In this document: positions 18,558 to 28,422 of the stretch, one piece after another
Position numbering within the stretch: the stretch's first letter is position 1
Layout: each line of letters begins with the position of its first letter
From: Skeletonema tropicum
Lineage: Eukaryota; Bacillariophyta; Thalassiosirophyceae; Thalassiosirales; Thalassiosiraceae
NCBI GenBank assembly: GCA_037178625.1
Contig: CM074144.1
Coordinates: 1,178,001-1,242,000 of the forward strand
Direction: 5' to 3'
Length of the DNA: 64,000 nucleotides
Program-made: the position numbers and the translations under genes
The notes under the pieces: model-generated
The model's input: the letters and a program-made list of their open reading frames with translations, nothing else
Told to the model about the DNA's origin: nothing
Databases searched by the model: none

Positions 18558-20450
18558 TCACTCCGTTTGTTTCTCAACACCATTGCCTTTCTTTTGCACA
18601 CGTTCTTGAAGCTCTTTGATTTTTTCTTCTTGCTTCTCAATCAATTTTTTCAATTCCTCTAACGAATCTACACCACTCTGTGGCAACGCACCTGCTGATG
18701 ATGCACCGTTTCGCTCAAATAATTTCATAACGGCAACGTTCTCTCCATCTGCAGAGAGAGAATCAATCGACAAAGTGGGTATTTCTAATGCAACAACTTC
18801 AGGCTCTTCCTCATTTACATCACTCATTCTTTTCTCCCGAATCCTCTTCTTCTTGACAATTTCCGATTCGTCCCAATACGCATCGGGGTGATGCCCTGAG
18901 AACATTGTTATCAAAGCCTCATTGTAAAAAGCGAGTAGCGTACAGAGCGGAACATCATTGGGTGCATTTCTGAAGGGGTTTTCGAGCTCTCGTGCTACCT
19001 CATGTAGCCCCGAGAGACAGGTCACTGTCAAGAATGTCAGTAATGCACCTAGCCAGTGTTCATTGGCGTATTGAACCATCAACAATGGGATGGCAAGCAT
19101 CATCATGAGCACAAAGAACGCCGACAACTGCGCATGGGGGAACGGGAATGGTGTGAACATAATCTTCCTCGCGTGATTGTAGTGTAACATCCCATCTCCC
19201 AAGAATTGCATAATTCGGCTGAGAATCGGAGCTCCCACCTCTCCCAACGATCCAGCAAGATGTTCACGAATAATCAAATCGCTAATCCAGTTCCAAACTA
19301 GTGTCGTTTTGGCATGGGGTCCTCGGGCCCTTTGAAGGAATGCAATTTCATTGTCACTTACGCCTCCGATAACTAGCATTGGTCTTGCAGCATTGTATAT
19401 TGTCCGAGCATGTTTTGTCTGGTCCATACCAAGCAAGTAGCGTAGAGTACGCATGAACGGTCCCTGTTCATATGCTTGACGACGAACATCTTTCGACAAG
19501 TAGTGGGGATCAACCTCGGGCCATTTCTGCCCGGGACTGTACACACCCAAAGGTGACTCTACATCATCCAAATCATTACGAAGAGTTGTCAAAGCTACAG
19601 CACAAAGCAATGACGCCAAATGAGCCAACTCTTGAAGAAATAACGATGGTGTCCTCCCCCCTTTCGTCGAAGCAAACCCCTTCTTATCCAGTGATCCTGA
19701 AGGAGGGATTTGAGAAGCATCTTTTCCAAATTTTCGAATGTCATAGTAGGTAGCTGTTGGTTGTCCAGTAGCATCATTTGGATATACTTTGCCCCATCCA
19801 CCGTCAAGTCTACCCGGTCCAAAAAGGCAACCTTTGTCACGTGCGCGGTCTTTTGTATCTGTACTGGCATCACGATTAGTTCTTTTTGTGGTGTTGATTG
19901 ATTTTTGAACACTTCTTCGCCTCAATAATTGTCCACCACCTTCTGAAGGTGATAGTCCCGTTTCAATTGAGAGTTCAGATGCGGCAGCAGAGGTGGGGCT
20001 CCCCATGTCACTGAAGACCTCCTCCTCTAATGGCGGCGGAATGCTCTCCCTATCCCTCGTCAAATTGAGGTCATTCAGATCACGGTACTCGAAGAAGTTG
20101 GGTGGTCTCATATCCTTAAAGTGCTCGCTCTGATAATGAAACACACCAATGAAAATGGCAGTGTCCATCCACTTTGACATGAGATGATGAACTTTCGTAC
20201 ATGCCTCCCAGTAACGCTGATAGCCATAGTTGGCCCTAAAAATGATTAAAAAGGAGACGCTCGAGACAAGGACACCCACGGCGTAGGGATGGTTGAGGGT
20301 CTCCTCTTCGGACTCGCCAACGAAGTAGTATAATAGAATGAAGTAGAGAACCACGCTGATTCCGCCCGGTATGAAGGCCTTGGCCAAAGCTGAACCGTGC
20401 CATCTGGTCAGCAGGTTGGCTCCGTAGGCTCCCCTGTAGTATTCGATCAT
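18558..20450 (-). CDS. Bestrophin-family anion channel
   Basis: A 630-residue frame from ATG 20450. It shows the bestrophin/UPF0187 pattern: an N-terminal YRGAYGANLLTRWHGSAL, membrane segments at about 28-46 and 57-72, FRANYGYQRYWEA, and a C-terminal half with LPLLMVQYANEHWLG-like membrane helices and GLHEVARELENPF, the conserved bestrophin motif before the last helices. Residues 140-260 are a charged, low-complexity insert. The tail ends in a predicted coiled coil (LEELKKLIEKQEEKIKEL). Bestrophins conduct chloride or bicarbonate; algal thylakoid members help the CO2-concentrating mechanism. I see no clear plastid leader here, so location is open. Confidence 0.88.
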   Translation of the reverse strand: MIEYYRGAYGANLLTRWHGSALAKAFIPGGISVVLYFILLYYFVGESEEETLNHPYAVGVLVSSVSFLIIFRANYGYQRYWEACTKVHHLMSKWMDTAIFIGVFHYQSEHFKDMRPPNFFEYRDLNDLNLTRDRESIPPPLEEEVFSDMGSPTSAAASELSIETGLSPSEGGGQLLRRRSVQKSINTTKRTNRDASTDTKDRARDKGCLFGPGRLDGGWGKVYPNDATGQPTATYYDIRKFGKDASQIPPSGSLDKKGFASTKGGRTPSLFLQELAHLASLLCAVALTTLRNDLDDVESPLGVYSPGQKWPEVDPHYLSKDVRRQAYEQGPFMRTLRYLLGMDQTKHARTIYNAARPMLVIGGVSDNEIAFLQRARGPHAKTTLVWNWISDLIIREHLAGSLGEVGAPILSRIMQFLGDGMLHYNHARKIMFTPFPFPHAQLSAFFVLMMMLAIPLLMVQYANEHWLGALLTFLTVTCLSGLHEVARELENPFRNAPNDVPLCTLLAFYNEALITMFSGHHPDAYWDESEIVKKKRIREKRMSDVNEEEPEVVALEIPTLSIDSLSADGENVAVMKLFERNGASSAGALPQSGVDSLEELKKLIEKQEEKIKELQERVQKKGNGVEKQTE

Positions 20451-22544
20451 GGTATTATTAGTGTCGTTGTCGTGTATTCCTCACTTTGGTTGGTATGGTA
20501 GCTCTTTTATGCGCTCTTGCTCTATTTAGGCACGTTCCCGTTTCATGGTGGTCATTGGAATTGGAATTGTGCGGTGATGAGAAATGGACCTTCTCGGCAC
20601 GATCGATGACGGAAACGGGTTCTCAGTTATCGAGCTGTCATTTCAATAGATACTCTCTGTCACAGCTGTATCTCCTCTCCCAGCCTGAAAGAAGTTGCTG
20701 TTATTGTATGCAGTTCAGCGTAGCAGAAACGCTGTGTTGTGCTATGCTTCTACTATCTATTATTCAATCAATGATAAAGTGCTAATTTATCTCTAAACGA
20801 TGATGATTGTGATTTTGTGATTGTAGCTTGTCCTAGGTTTAATAGTGTTATAATAGACTACATCACCACCATCTAAACTAACACTGGACTTAGAAGTCAT
20901 CACACAATATGACTAGGGTGCACCGTGTGCGAGTAAAAGAGGAGAGATAAAGCAGTACTCTAGGCGCATGCACGTATAGCTGAGGCTGAACAATGAGCGG
21001 CAACCTCAGGTATCTTGATTTTCGAACGCTGACCCCATGCCTGCGAGAGGCAGGCGATGGGGTCAGCGGCAGATTCTTCTCACTACTCACTAAATTGAGA
21101 TATGTAATAAAATCCTTTTTTCTAGCATTGCCTAGCCGTATCATAGCTTATGCGGGCAGCATTACTACTTATTCGATCAAACCAAACGATAAGATGCCAA
21201 AAGAATCGCTGTAACATTTGTGTGACGATTCGAACTTTGGGGTAACAAAGACTAACCCTAACAAAATTCCTTCCCGCAATAATTAAGGATTTCTACACTT
21301 AAGGATTTCGCGCAATTTTACCCAGATCATGCGGTTCGACAGATAGATTTCGATTTGAGATGCCTTTGCAATGCATTTTGGGAATGGTGTGGCATTCTAA
21401 CCAGAATCATGCGACTAGACAACTAAATCCCCCCATTCCACTAAATCCCCCCCATGAGGTATAAACGAAGTGAGTCTGTACGAAGAGCACTTCTGAACGA
21501 AGTGAATTCGTTTGGTCAATACAGTATATTCGAATCAAAGACTTGGATCGAAAACTAGCACTCCGGAGAGCCTGCCCCCAGCCAGTACTGAAAACAGGGA
21601 TCTACGTCCCACAAGAAGTAACAAACAGTGATCATCGCAATGCCCCTGCTTAGCTACTCTTGGGTCGACGATCGCACATGAAACAATCCATGGTGATGCA
21701 TGGTTTGCAACATTTGTTATGCCAATTCATTTCCAGCTAGACACTAGATAGTGCCCTGGTGTGAGAGAGTATCTAGGAATAGAGGAAAGACAACAAATAG
21801 TTATATGTCAGATGACCGTGGATGAAAATGTAATCGAACACTGCTGTTGGCAACCAAATCACAAATAATAAAGGGAAATGGGCAAGCACATCTGGACAAG
21901 CGTCAATCAAATCAGCAAGATACACTCACATAATTGCAATTCCTAAGTTTCTCCTTTCTGCCAAGCAAACACAAGTGCACAACAGCAGCACCGAAGCCGA
22001 AGTCGTACTTGATAAGCAGAGATTAGAAGACAACAATTAGTTACCACCTTTACAACTTCTTCACTTTCTCAAGCGGCTGTGGTACTTTTTTCAAGCGACT
22101 GTTCCAGTCCTCTTGTCTTCGATGCATCCAGTGGCAATCATACTTTCCCACCATATCTACCAAGGACTTTTCAAGTCCAACGTACTCAAAACGCCCAAAA
22201 TGTTCACAGCTCGAGTACCATCAAACACACCTCCCTTTCCCACCCTTTTACAAACAAAATCCATGTCATTAGGACTCCAAAGTCTCATGATCATAGGCAT
22301 ATCATTTGCCTCTCATCTCGAAGTACTGCCTCGAGGTGTGCTTTGGAAACATTGTGGATATTCAAACTGCTTTCCTACTCGGGGGCCACTTTCTCATAAG
22401 GCGTATGACTTAACGTAAGAATCAATATTAATTTTGGCGCGTCCTAACTTTCACGGAACAAAGACAGTTGTGAAGCGTGAGAAGACAAACCCACAAGACA
22501 AATCAAAGGCAACACATCAACAGAGGCGAAATTCAAAAACAACG
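20451..22544. other. Long intergenic region
   Basis: About 2.1 kb with no convincing gene. Short open frames present lack leaders, domains or coding style. It contains a strong hairpin at 21028-21067, C-rich AAATCCCCCC patches near 21427-21455, and the 5' flank and leader of the channel gene at 22545. Confidence 0.4.
21028..21067. repeat. Strong GC-rich hairpin
   Basis: GCTGACCCCATGCCTGC pairs with GCAGGCGATGGGGTCAGC across a 4-5 base loop (gaga), leaving only one bulged base. It stands alone in the intergenic DNA. It could be a structured RNA element, a small-RNA precursor or a transposon remnant. Confidence 0.6.
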
Positions 22545-25243
22545 ATGGCCGACCTGGTAGGCCGCACAATCGGAGCCGGCGGCAGAGGAGGAGGCCGAGG
22601 AGTCACCAGCAGCATGCGGTCGTCTAACAACAGCAACAGCAATGCCCGTCAAATGACGAGCGGGGGCAGCGACGTATCCGCCCTCTACAACCTCGTCGAA
22701 TCGGCCATGTTCAACATGCCGCAGCCCGATCCAACCACCAATGAACTCCGCCCGGCCGAGCTCGGTCGCATGAGAGAGATGCTGCAGCAGACGTGGGACG
22801 GGATTCGCGAATGGCTGGCGGCACATCCCAATAGGAACGATCGACAAAATGCGGCGATGCATCAGGGACAATTCTTGACCACGACGCTGCACATGGTGTG
22901 TAAATTGACCGACCCTCCGGTAGATGTGGTCGAGAGTTTGATTGAATGCAGTGAGGAAACGGTCATGTGGCCGGATAGCAATGGATGGCTGCCCCTCCAT
23001 CACGCCTGTGCCAATGGGGCTAGTGGGAAAGTCCTCGCTGTGCTGGTTGAGGCGTATCCCGAGGGAAAAATCAAGCAAGATAAAAGATACAGGACTCCAT
23101 TGCACTTTGCCTTCTTTCGAAAAGATGCACATGAAGACAAAATGAATCTCAAGGCAGATGCACGAAAATCATCGATGAACCCATTAAATGACGATGAGGA
23201 TGATGTGGGGAATAGCATGCCGGAAATTGTGGCGTTGTTGGCTGATTCTGGAGCAGCCGAATTACAAGATGAGGGGGGAATGATACCAATGCATTATGCT
23301 AGTGCCTATGGTACCACACGAGAGGTACTAGAGGTTCTTTTGGAAGTTTATCCGGAATCAATCACCAAACGGGAGAATAAGGGTCGTCTGCCACTCCACC
23401 TTGCCATGGTTAACGCCCATCGTAAATCATCCCCCAAGGTGGTGGGATTTTTACTTGAGGTGAATGCTGCTGAAATCATCAATGTCTATGATGATGATAA
23501 TCATCTTCCCATCCATCTCTTATCCATGGCTTCCAAATTCCCAGAAGAGAAAATAATGGAGAGACAGAATGCCTCGGATTGTCTTCAGCTCTATCTAGAC
23601 GCTCGTCCAAAGGCTACGGCTGATTTCTTAACGGCCATTCAAACATTGCCCGAGTGGTTGCGAGACATTGCAGTTATTAACGATCATATTCAGAACATTC
23701 TGAACCACAAAATTGTACAGAGGTTCCCCACGATGATTTTGATTTTGGACTTTGTCTTCTTAATCATGGTGATTGTGGTATTCGAGATTACCACCAGTCA
23801 AACGATTGATTACTTATTTGATCAAACTGGGACAGTCACGCCTACAAGTCCGGGGTTGGTATTTTTGACATTTGTAGCTGGTGCCTACTTTTTACTGCGA
23901 GAGATGGTCCAGATTATCTCACTGATGGCACTTGGCAACGCTGGTTCCTGGATGGGGGATATGGGTAATTGGTTAGATGTTACACTCATCTTTTTGATCT
24001 TTTACTTTGGTGGGGTCATGTTCACAAATAGTCCCATCAGCAACGATGCATTCCGATCCGGTACAGCCATTACAAAGGGAATCATGTGGATGTCCGTCAT
24101 TAGCTTCTTGAAAAGTACTCAAGTGGAATTTTCAGTCTTTGTTAGTGGAGTCTTTTATGTGGTGCAACGTTTGGCAGCCTTCTTGTTGGCCTTGTCTGTG
24201 ATCCTGTTGATGTTTTCGCAGATGTTTTACATTATTTATGCTCAGACGGACGAGTGTTCGTGCACTGCCGAGAATGAGGATGCTTATCCATTTCCGCATT
24301 GTGATTTCAAATGGAGTTTGTTGAAGGTGTATACCATGTTAATGGGAGAAATTGGTAAGTAGCTTCGTGTTATTTCGATTTAGTGTAATGAAATATCAAC
24401 GCGTATACTGAAATAATGGCTCATCTCTATCCCCTTTTTCTCTTTACAGGCAATGAAATGCGTTACTCCACACTACCAGTCGCTCAATTTCTCTACATTG
24501 CGTTTGCATTCTTGGTCGTTATCTTGCTTAGTAACGTCCTTATCGCCATTGTAACTGATTCCTATGGAGTTATCAAAAACGAAAGGTCGGCAATGGTATT
24601 CTGGGCAAACCGTCTCGACTTTGTTGCCGAGATGGACGCGATCAAGAACGTGGGTAAGCGTATTAGGGCATGCTGTGGCAAAGGCAGCAGCGGTGCTCCA
24701 GGAGCGCCAACGAATGTTCGAGAGACACCGAATGGAGAGCCAATTACTCTCGTCGAAGGTTTGGAGGAGAAGGGGTCTGGGAAATTTAGGGCAGGTTGGC
24801 AGAGCTTAATGAACCTCTTCGACCGCAACCTGTACGAGACATATGATGTGCAACCGTCATCGATAGAATTTTGGTGTTATGTCTTGATTCGTTTCGGAGC
24901 CTTTTTCTTTGTCATTCCATTTTGGCTCTTGATTGGGTTATGCACTGCAGGATGGCTGTGGCCGCCGCAAGTACGTGAATGGTTATTCCAACAGAAGAAG
25001 GCGGCTATTTCACGTGCTGATATGGCTCAGGAGGTCACGAATCAGATTAATCAGCTCAAGACTGAGATAATGAAGCTTCGTATTGAAATGAAGGGTGAGA
25101 TGAAGAGAGACAGGAATGAATTTGCCGCACTGAAAACTGAGGTTGAAGCCATCCAAGCAGAAGTTATGGCTGACTTGCTGCAAGTGAAAGAGATCATGGT
25201 GACGTTACTTGACATGAGTCGTGATAATCTGGGTACGCGGTAA
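22545..25243 (+). CDS. Ankyrin-repeat cation channel, TRP-like
   Basis: Two exons, 22545-24354 and 24450-25243 (95-bp intron), give 867 residues. The start is the first ATG in frame. Residues about 100-380 hold degenerate ankyrin repeats (GWLPLHHACANG, GMIPMHYASAYG, GRLPLHLAMVNA, NHLPIHLLSM). From about 400 come six membrane helices; the pore loop near the splice site reads WSLLKVYTMLMGEIGNE, and S6 is FLYIAFAFLVVILLSNVLIA. This order (ankyrins, six helices, pore between S5 and S6) is that of TRPV/TRPA-type channels. An extra hydrophobic segment (about 745-775) and a coiled coil (about 790-860) follow, suggesting tail assembly. Calcium or other cation entry is likely; gating is unknown. Confidence 0.85.
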
Positions 25244-25358
25244 TGAATAATATAGGTAATCTTTAAACGTGTAAAAAATATATTGTGTGTTAGGGTTGGG
25301 ATGCTGCTATTGTGTTTGGTTACCATCTTTAATTTTGTATTTATTTATTCATATATAC

Positions 25359-26369
25359 TTAAGATGGTGAACGATAGATCACTTTGTTCCGTCCAACAAA
25401 CGGCAAATGATCGACCAAGAATTCTTCATTTTCAGGTGCCATATCCAGCAGATATTGACAGAATGCACTATAACTTCTGACCGGGTCGCCATGTTTTCGT
25501 TGCACACGGTGTGGAAACAGACTGGGCATGACGCAACAAGGCAGAATTGCAAACTTTACATTGAGCCGTTCTGCCAAAGCAACAACAGGCTCGGTCGCTT
25601 GGTCTGCATGCATTCCACAAACGAAGGAGCAGTTCCGCACAGTGTTGCCAATGTCATCCTCTCTAACAGTTAAATCACTTCCGTCTCCATTCAGAGGATG
25701 TGGTATTATTCTAAAGCCAGGGTTGGCACCACATCTAGGATTGGGATCCAGTAAGGTGACAGGAATGCCATTGGCAACTAAATGACGACAATTCGCTCCA
25801 TCGCCACCAGCGACATCTAATACACCAGTGCCACGACAAAGTAAATCCTTTCCGTAGGTAGCTATTAGCCAATCAGCAAATATTTTGCTTCGCTGTACCT
25901 TAAGGCTGATTGGGTTCTCTTCATTGTTGCCAGTAATGTACTCCAAATATTCTTCATCATCATTATTCACTGGTAGGTATGATGTCGCATCACCATCATC
26001 TTGAACACAGAGTACATCTACACACTCGATCAATCTATCTCCTTTTCTATTACGTTCAATATTTGCATGAGCTTTCACTACAATCTTTTTTGTTGCATCT
26101 GCATCCACTTTACATCCCTTCTTCATATCGTCAACAGAATTAGCACATTGGAGCAAGCTACTTGCCATTTTGCACAGCACATCATCTTTCGGTTGACGAA
26201 TGTGCACTAGGGCTGCATTTCCAGATTTGATTCTGTTCCTTGCCCCATTGATGCATGTTGCATTGACGACGAGTAGACTGCTCTTCTTCTTCTTTTTGCT
26301 GAGGAATAATTTGAAGTGCTTTGGTTGGAATGAGAGGATGATGGTTGCTGCACCACCTTTGCCACTCAT
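25359..26369 (-). CDS. SAM-dependent methyltransferase-like protein
   Basis: A 336-residue frame; I chose ATG 26369 (MSGKGGAATI), although another ATG at 26429 is in frame. GVLDVAGGDG at about 182-191 is a class I methyltransferase motif I, followed by VTLLDPNPRCG as the acidic strand-2 position. FVCGMHADQATEP, FAILPCCVMPSLFPHR and a final LPFVGRNKVIYR form a conserved set found in a eukaryotic methyltransferase-like group with a C-C-V-[FM]-P motif. The N-terminal 150 residues are unrelated and lysine-rich. Substrate unknown. It is convergent with the channel gene (115 bp). Confidence 0.7.
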   Translation of the reverse strand: MSGKGGAATIILSFQPKHFKLFLSKKKKKSSLLVVNATCINGARNRIKSGNAALVHIRQPKDDVLCKMASSLLQCANSVDDMKKGCKVDADATKKIVVKAHANIERNRKGDRLIECVDVLCVQDDGDATSYLPVNNDDEEYLEYITGNNEENPISLKVQRSKIFADWLIATYGKDLLCRGTGVLDVAGGDGANCRHLVANGIPVTLLDPNPRCGANPGFRIIPHPLNGDGSDLTVREDDIGNTVRNCSFVCGMHADQATEPVVALAERLNVKFAILPCCVMPSLFPHRVQRKHGDPVRSYSAFCQYLLDMAPENEEFLVDHLPFVGRNKVIYRSPS

Positions 26370-26791
26370 TCTTAATTTTGTTTGTGAAAAGTGATGTGAT
26401 GTTGTGTTGTGTGTGCTGTCTGGACACATCAAGATTGTGAAGGTAGGCAGTAAATCAATCAATCAACAATCACGGATAAAAATACGCAGCCGATAGCCTC
26501 AGATATTCAAGAAAGCAATGTAATTACAACATGTAAGTACCATCTATCTCCACTCATATTTCGCTCACTATTGCCTATCAACACCCCATGTAGATACAAC
26601 AGCGCGGCGACGACGTGCAGTATCGAAAACACAACAAAACTACGCCGCTGAAAAATGGTCAATAAGCCTGTTGATGGACACTGGAAAAAAAGTCGAGCTG
26701 CCAGTAACACAGCCGGAATCAACGTTGAAATCTGGTGCTAGCTGGTGTTTGATGTATGTAGCATCCATCTTGCGGCGGCATCGTTAGAGCT
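26370..26791. other. Intergenic region
   Basis: Contains the 5' flank of the methyltransferase-like gene and no recognisable coding sequence up to the MITE. Confidence 0.35.
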
Positions 26792-26793
26792 TA

Positions 26794-27124
26794 CTCCCTC
26801 TGTCCCACAAAAAATGAGCTTTTTGATTTAAAATAGTTAAAATTTGGTCAATTTTCGTCCAAAAAATTGCTATCGCACATCGTTGGAAAGCTTTTATCAC
26901 GCCGGTTACGATTATATGGAGGTTGGAGGTTGTTAAGCAAGTATTTGTAATCATATTGTGACAAAAGGCGTTAAAATATCCTTATATCTAACCCTATGTG
27001 AAAATGAAGAGGCCTCTCGGACACTTGTGTAGGACCTTACGTAGGAATAAGTACGTCAAATAGCTAGTTTTTTGTGGGACTACGATTAACTTCAAATAGC
27101 TCATTTTTTTTGGGACAGAGGGAG
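26794..27124. mobile_element. Stowaway-like MITE
   Basis: The ends CTCCCTCTGTCCCACAAAA and its inverted partner ...TTTGGGACAGAGGGAG are near-perfect inverted repeats of about 27-30 bp, bordered by TA on each side (26792-26793 and 27125-27126). CTCCCTC[CT]GT with a TA duplication is the plant Stowaway (Tc1/mariner-derived) terminus. The 331-bp interior is AT-rich and non-coding. Confidence 0.85.
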
Positions 27125-27126
27125 TA

Positions 27127-27650
27127 TATTTTAGCTTGATGAGATTGCGATGGCCAGTGATCGCGAAAACCACCATCATCAAAGTCCCGGAAGATTATCA
27201 TGTCATGTCCGAGGAAACGCGCGAAGGGATGACGAAATTGTACTATATCTCAAACACCACTTCAACACCCTATATATCCACGCATACTATCCACAAAACA
27301 AATGTCGCATCGGTTTGCAGTTGCATCTCCATCTTCCCGAAGAAGGAAGCAGCGACGACCGGTGGGTACTTTCCCGTCGTTACGATAGCGCGCAGCGCGA
27401 CTTCAACTGCCAACCAACTGAGCCAAATTTCCTAACAAGAGAAGATCCATGATCCATCCAAGACACTACTTACATGCAAGCGAACTTACACAGGGCTTAG
27501 AATCTTGAACGAATCATACTGAAGGCGTATCATTCTCGTCGTCGTCGTCCCCGTCATCTTCGTCATCAATATTTTTGCATCGGTTCACATCGCCAGAGCC
27601 AAGAAATCTGATTACCAAAAATATAACATATCATATACTCCTAATCAGTC
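27127..27650. other. Intergenic region
   Basis: About 520 bp between the MITE and the small myristoylated protein. Two overlapping 100-codon frames (27136-27452) show no domain or leader. A CGTCGTC-rich stretch lies at 27530-27565. Confidence 0.3.
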
Positions 27651-27866
27651 ATGGGGATCTGCAGCAGCAAAGCCTCACATCTCGATCACGTCGACGACAG
27701 CGTTCACGTCATGTTGAAGCACGACCGAAAGAAACGCAAGGATATCGGTGCCAGCAGTGGGGGATACAAACCCCGAGCTGCCAATCCAGCCTTGGAGAAT
27801 TTAAAGGCGACTGAAGGAGGGGGCAGTGGTGACGGGGCGTCTACTGGCATTACTGCTACGGAATAA
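27651..27866 (+). CDS. Small N-myristoylated/palmitoylated protein, unknown
   Basis: A 71-residue frame from ATG 27651. It begins MGICSSKA: Gly2 with Ser6 fits an N-myristoylation site and Cys4 a neighbouring palmitoylation site, so the product may sit on the plasma membrane. A short basic patch (KHDRKKRKD) follows and could aid lipid binding. The C-terminal half is Gly/Ser/Thr-rich and probably disordered. No enzyme domain is visible. The size makes a chance frame possible, but the dual acylation start and clean composition favour a real gene. Confidence 0.5.
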   Translation: MGICSSKASHLDHVDDSVHVMLKHDRKKRKDIGASSGGYKPRAANPALENLKATEGGGSGDGASTGITATE

Positions 27867-28422
27867 TTTTTGATTAGTTAGGTGTGTGTGGGGAGGGAAG
27901 GGAGGGGGCGGAGGACCTGTATTCTATTGGAGTAGTGATTTGACTCTTTGGTTCATTTAGTATATGTTGGTTGGTTGGTAGACTATATGGTGGAATGATG
28001 TCCCTCTTTTCCCCCTTCCGTCATCTTGGGGATATTATTATTATTTGGGTCTTCTGTATTTACTTGTTTTTTCATGGGGAGGGTTGTTGTTTTTGTGCGA
28101 AGAGAGGAGCAATTAAACTGAACTGCCTTCATCTTTTGCTTCCCCCCTCCTTACGATATTACAAGTTGGGGCCCAATTGTTGTAAATAAGTTCATGATCA
28201 AATCTGTGCACGAGTGAGACACATATTACTTCGACTTAGCGCTGTACTTGTCATGGAAAATGGATAAAATTAGAGATTGTTTGTTTGTTTTGTGGAATGA
28301 TAAATGCTTTAGAATAAATGGAATTATGCCGAAAATGCTCTACAAACTTCTTGTATGGCACACATCAAACAGTCATGAAAAAGGAATCAATCTCTGCACA
28401 ACAGACCTTGACCCCCAGTTGT
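27867..28422. other. Intergenic region with 3' flanks of two convergent genes
   Basis: About 550 bp rich in G/T on the plus strand. It holds the 3' ends of the small protein gene and of SCC3. No gene is visible. Confidence 0.35.

Noticed and set aside
20890..21214. Short frames around the hairpin as a small gene
   Set aside because: No leader or domain; the frames read through the hairpin on both strands.
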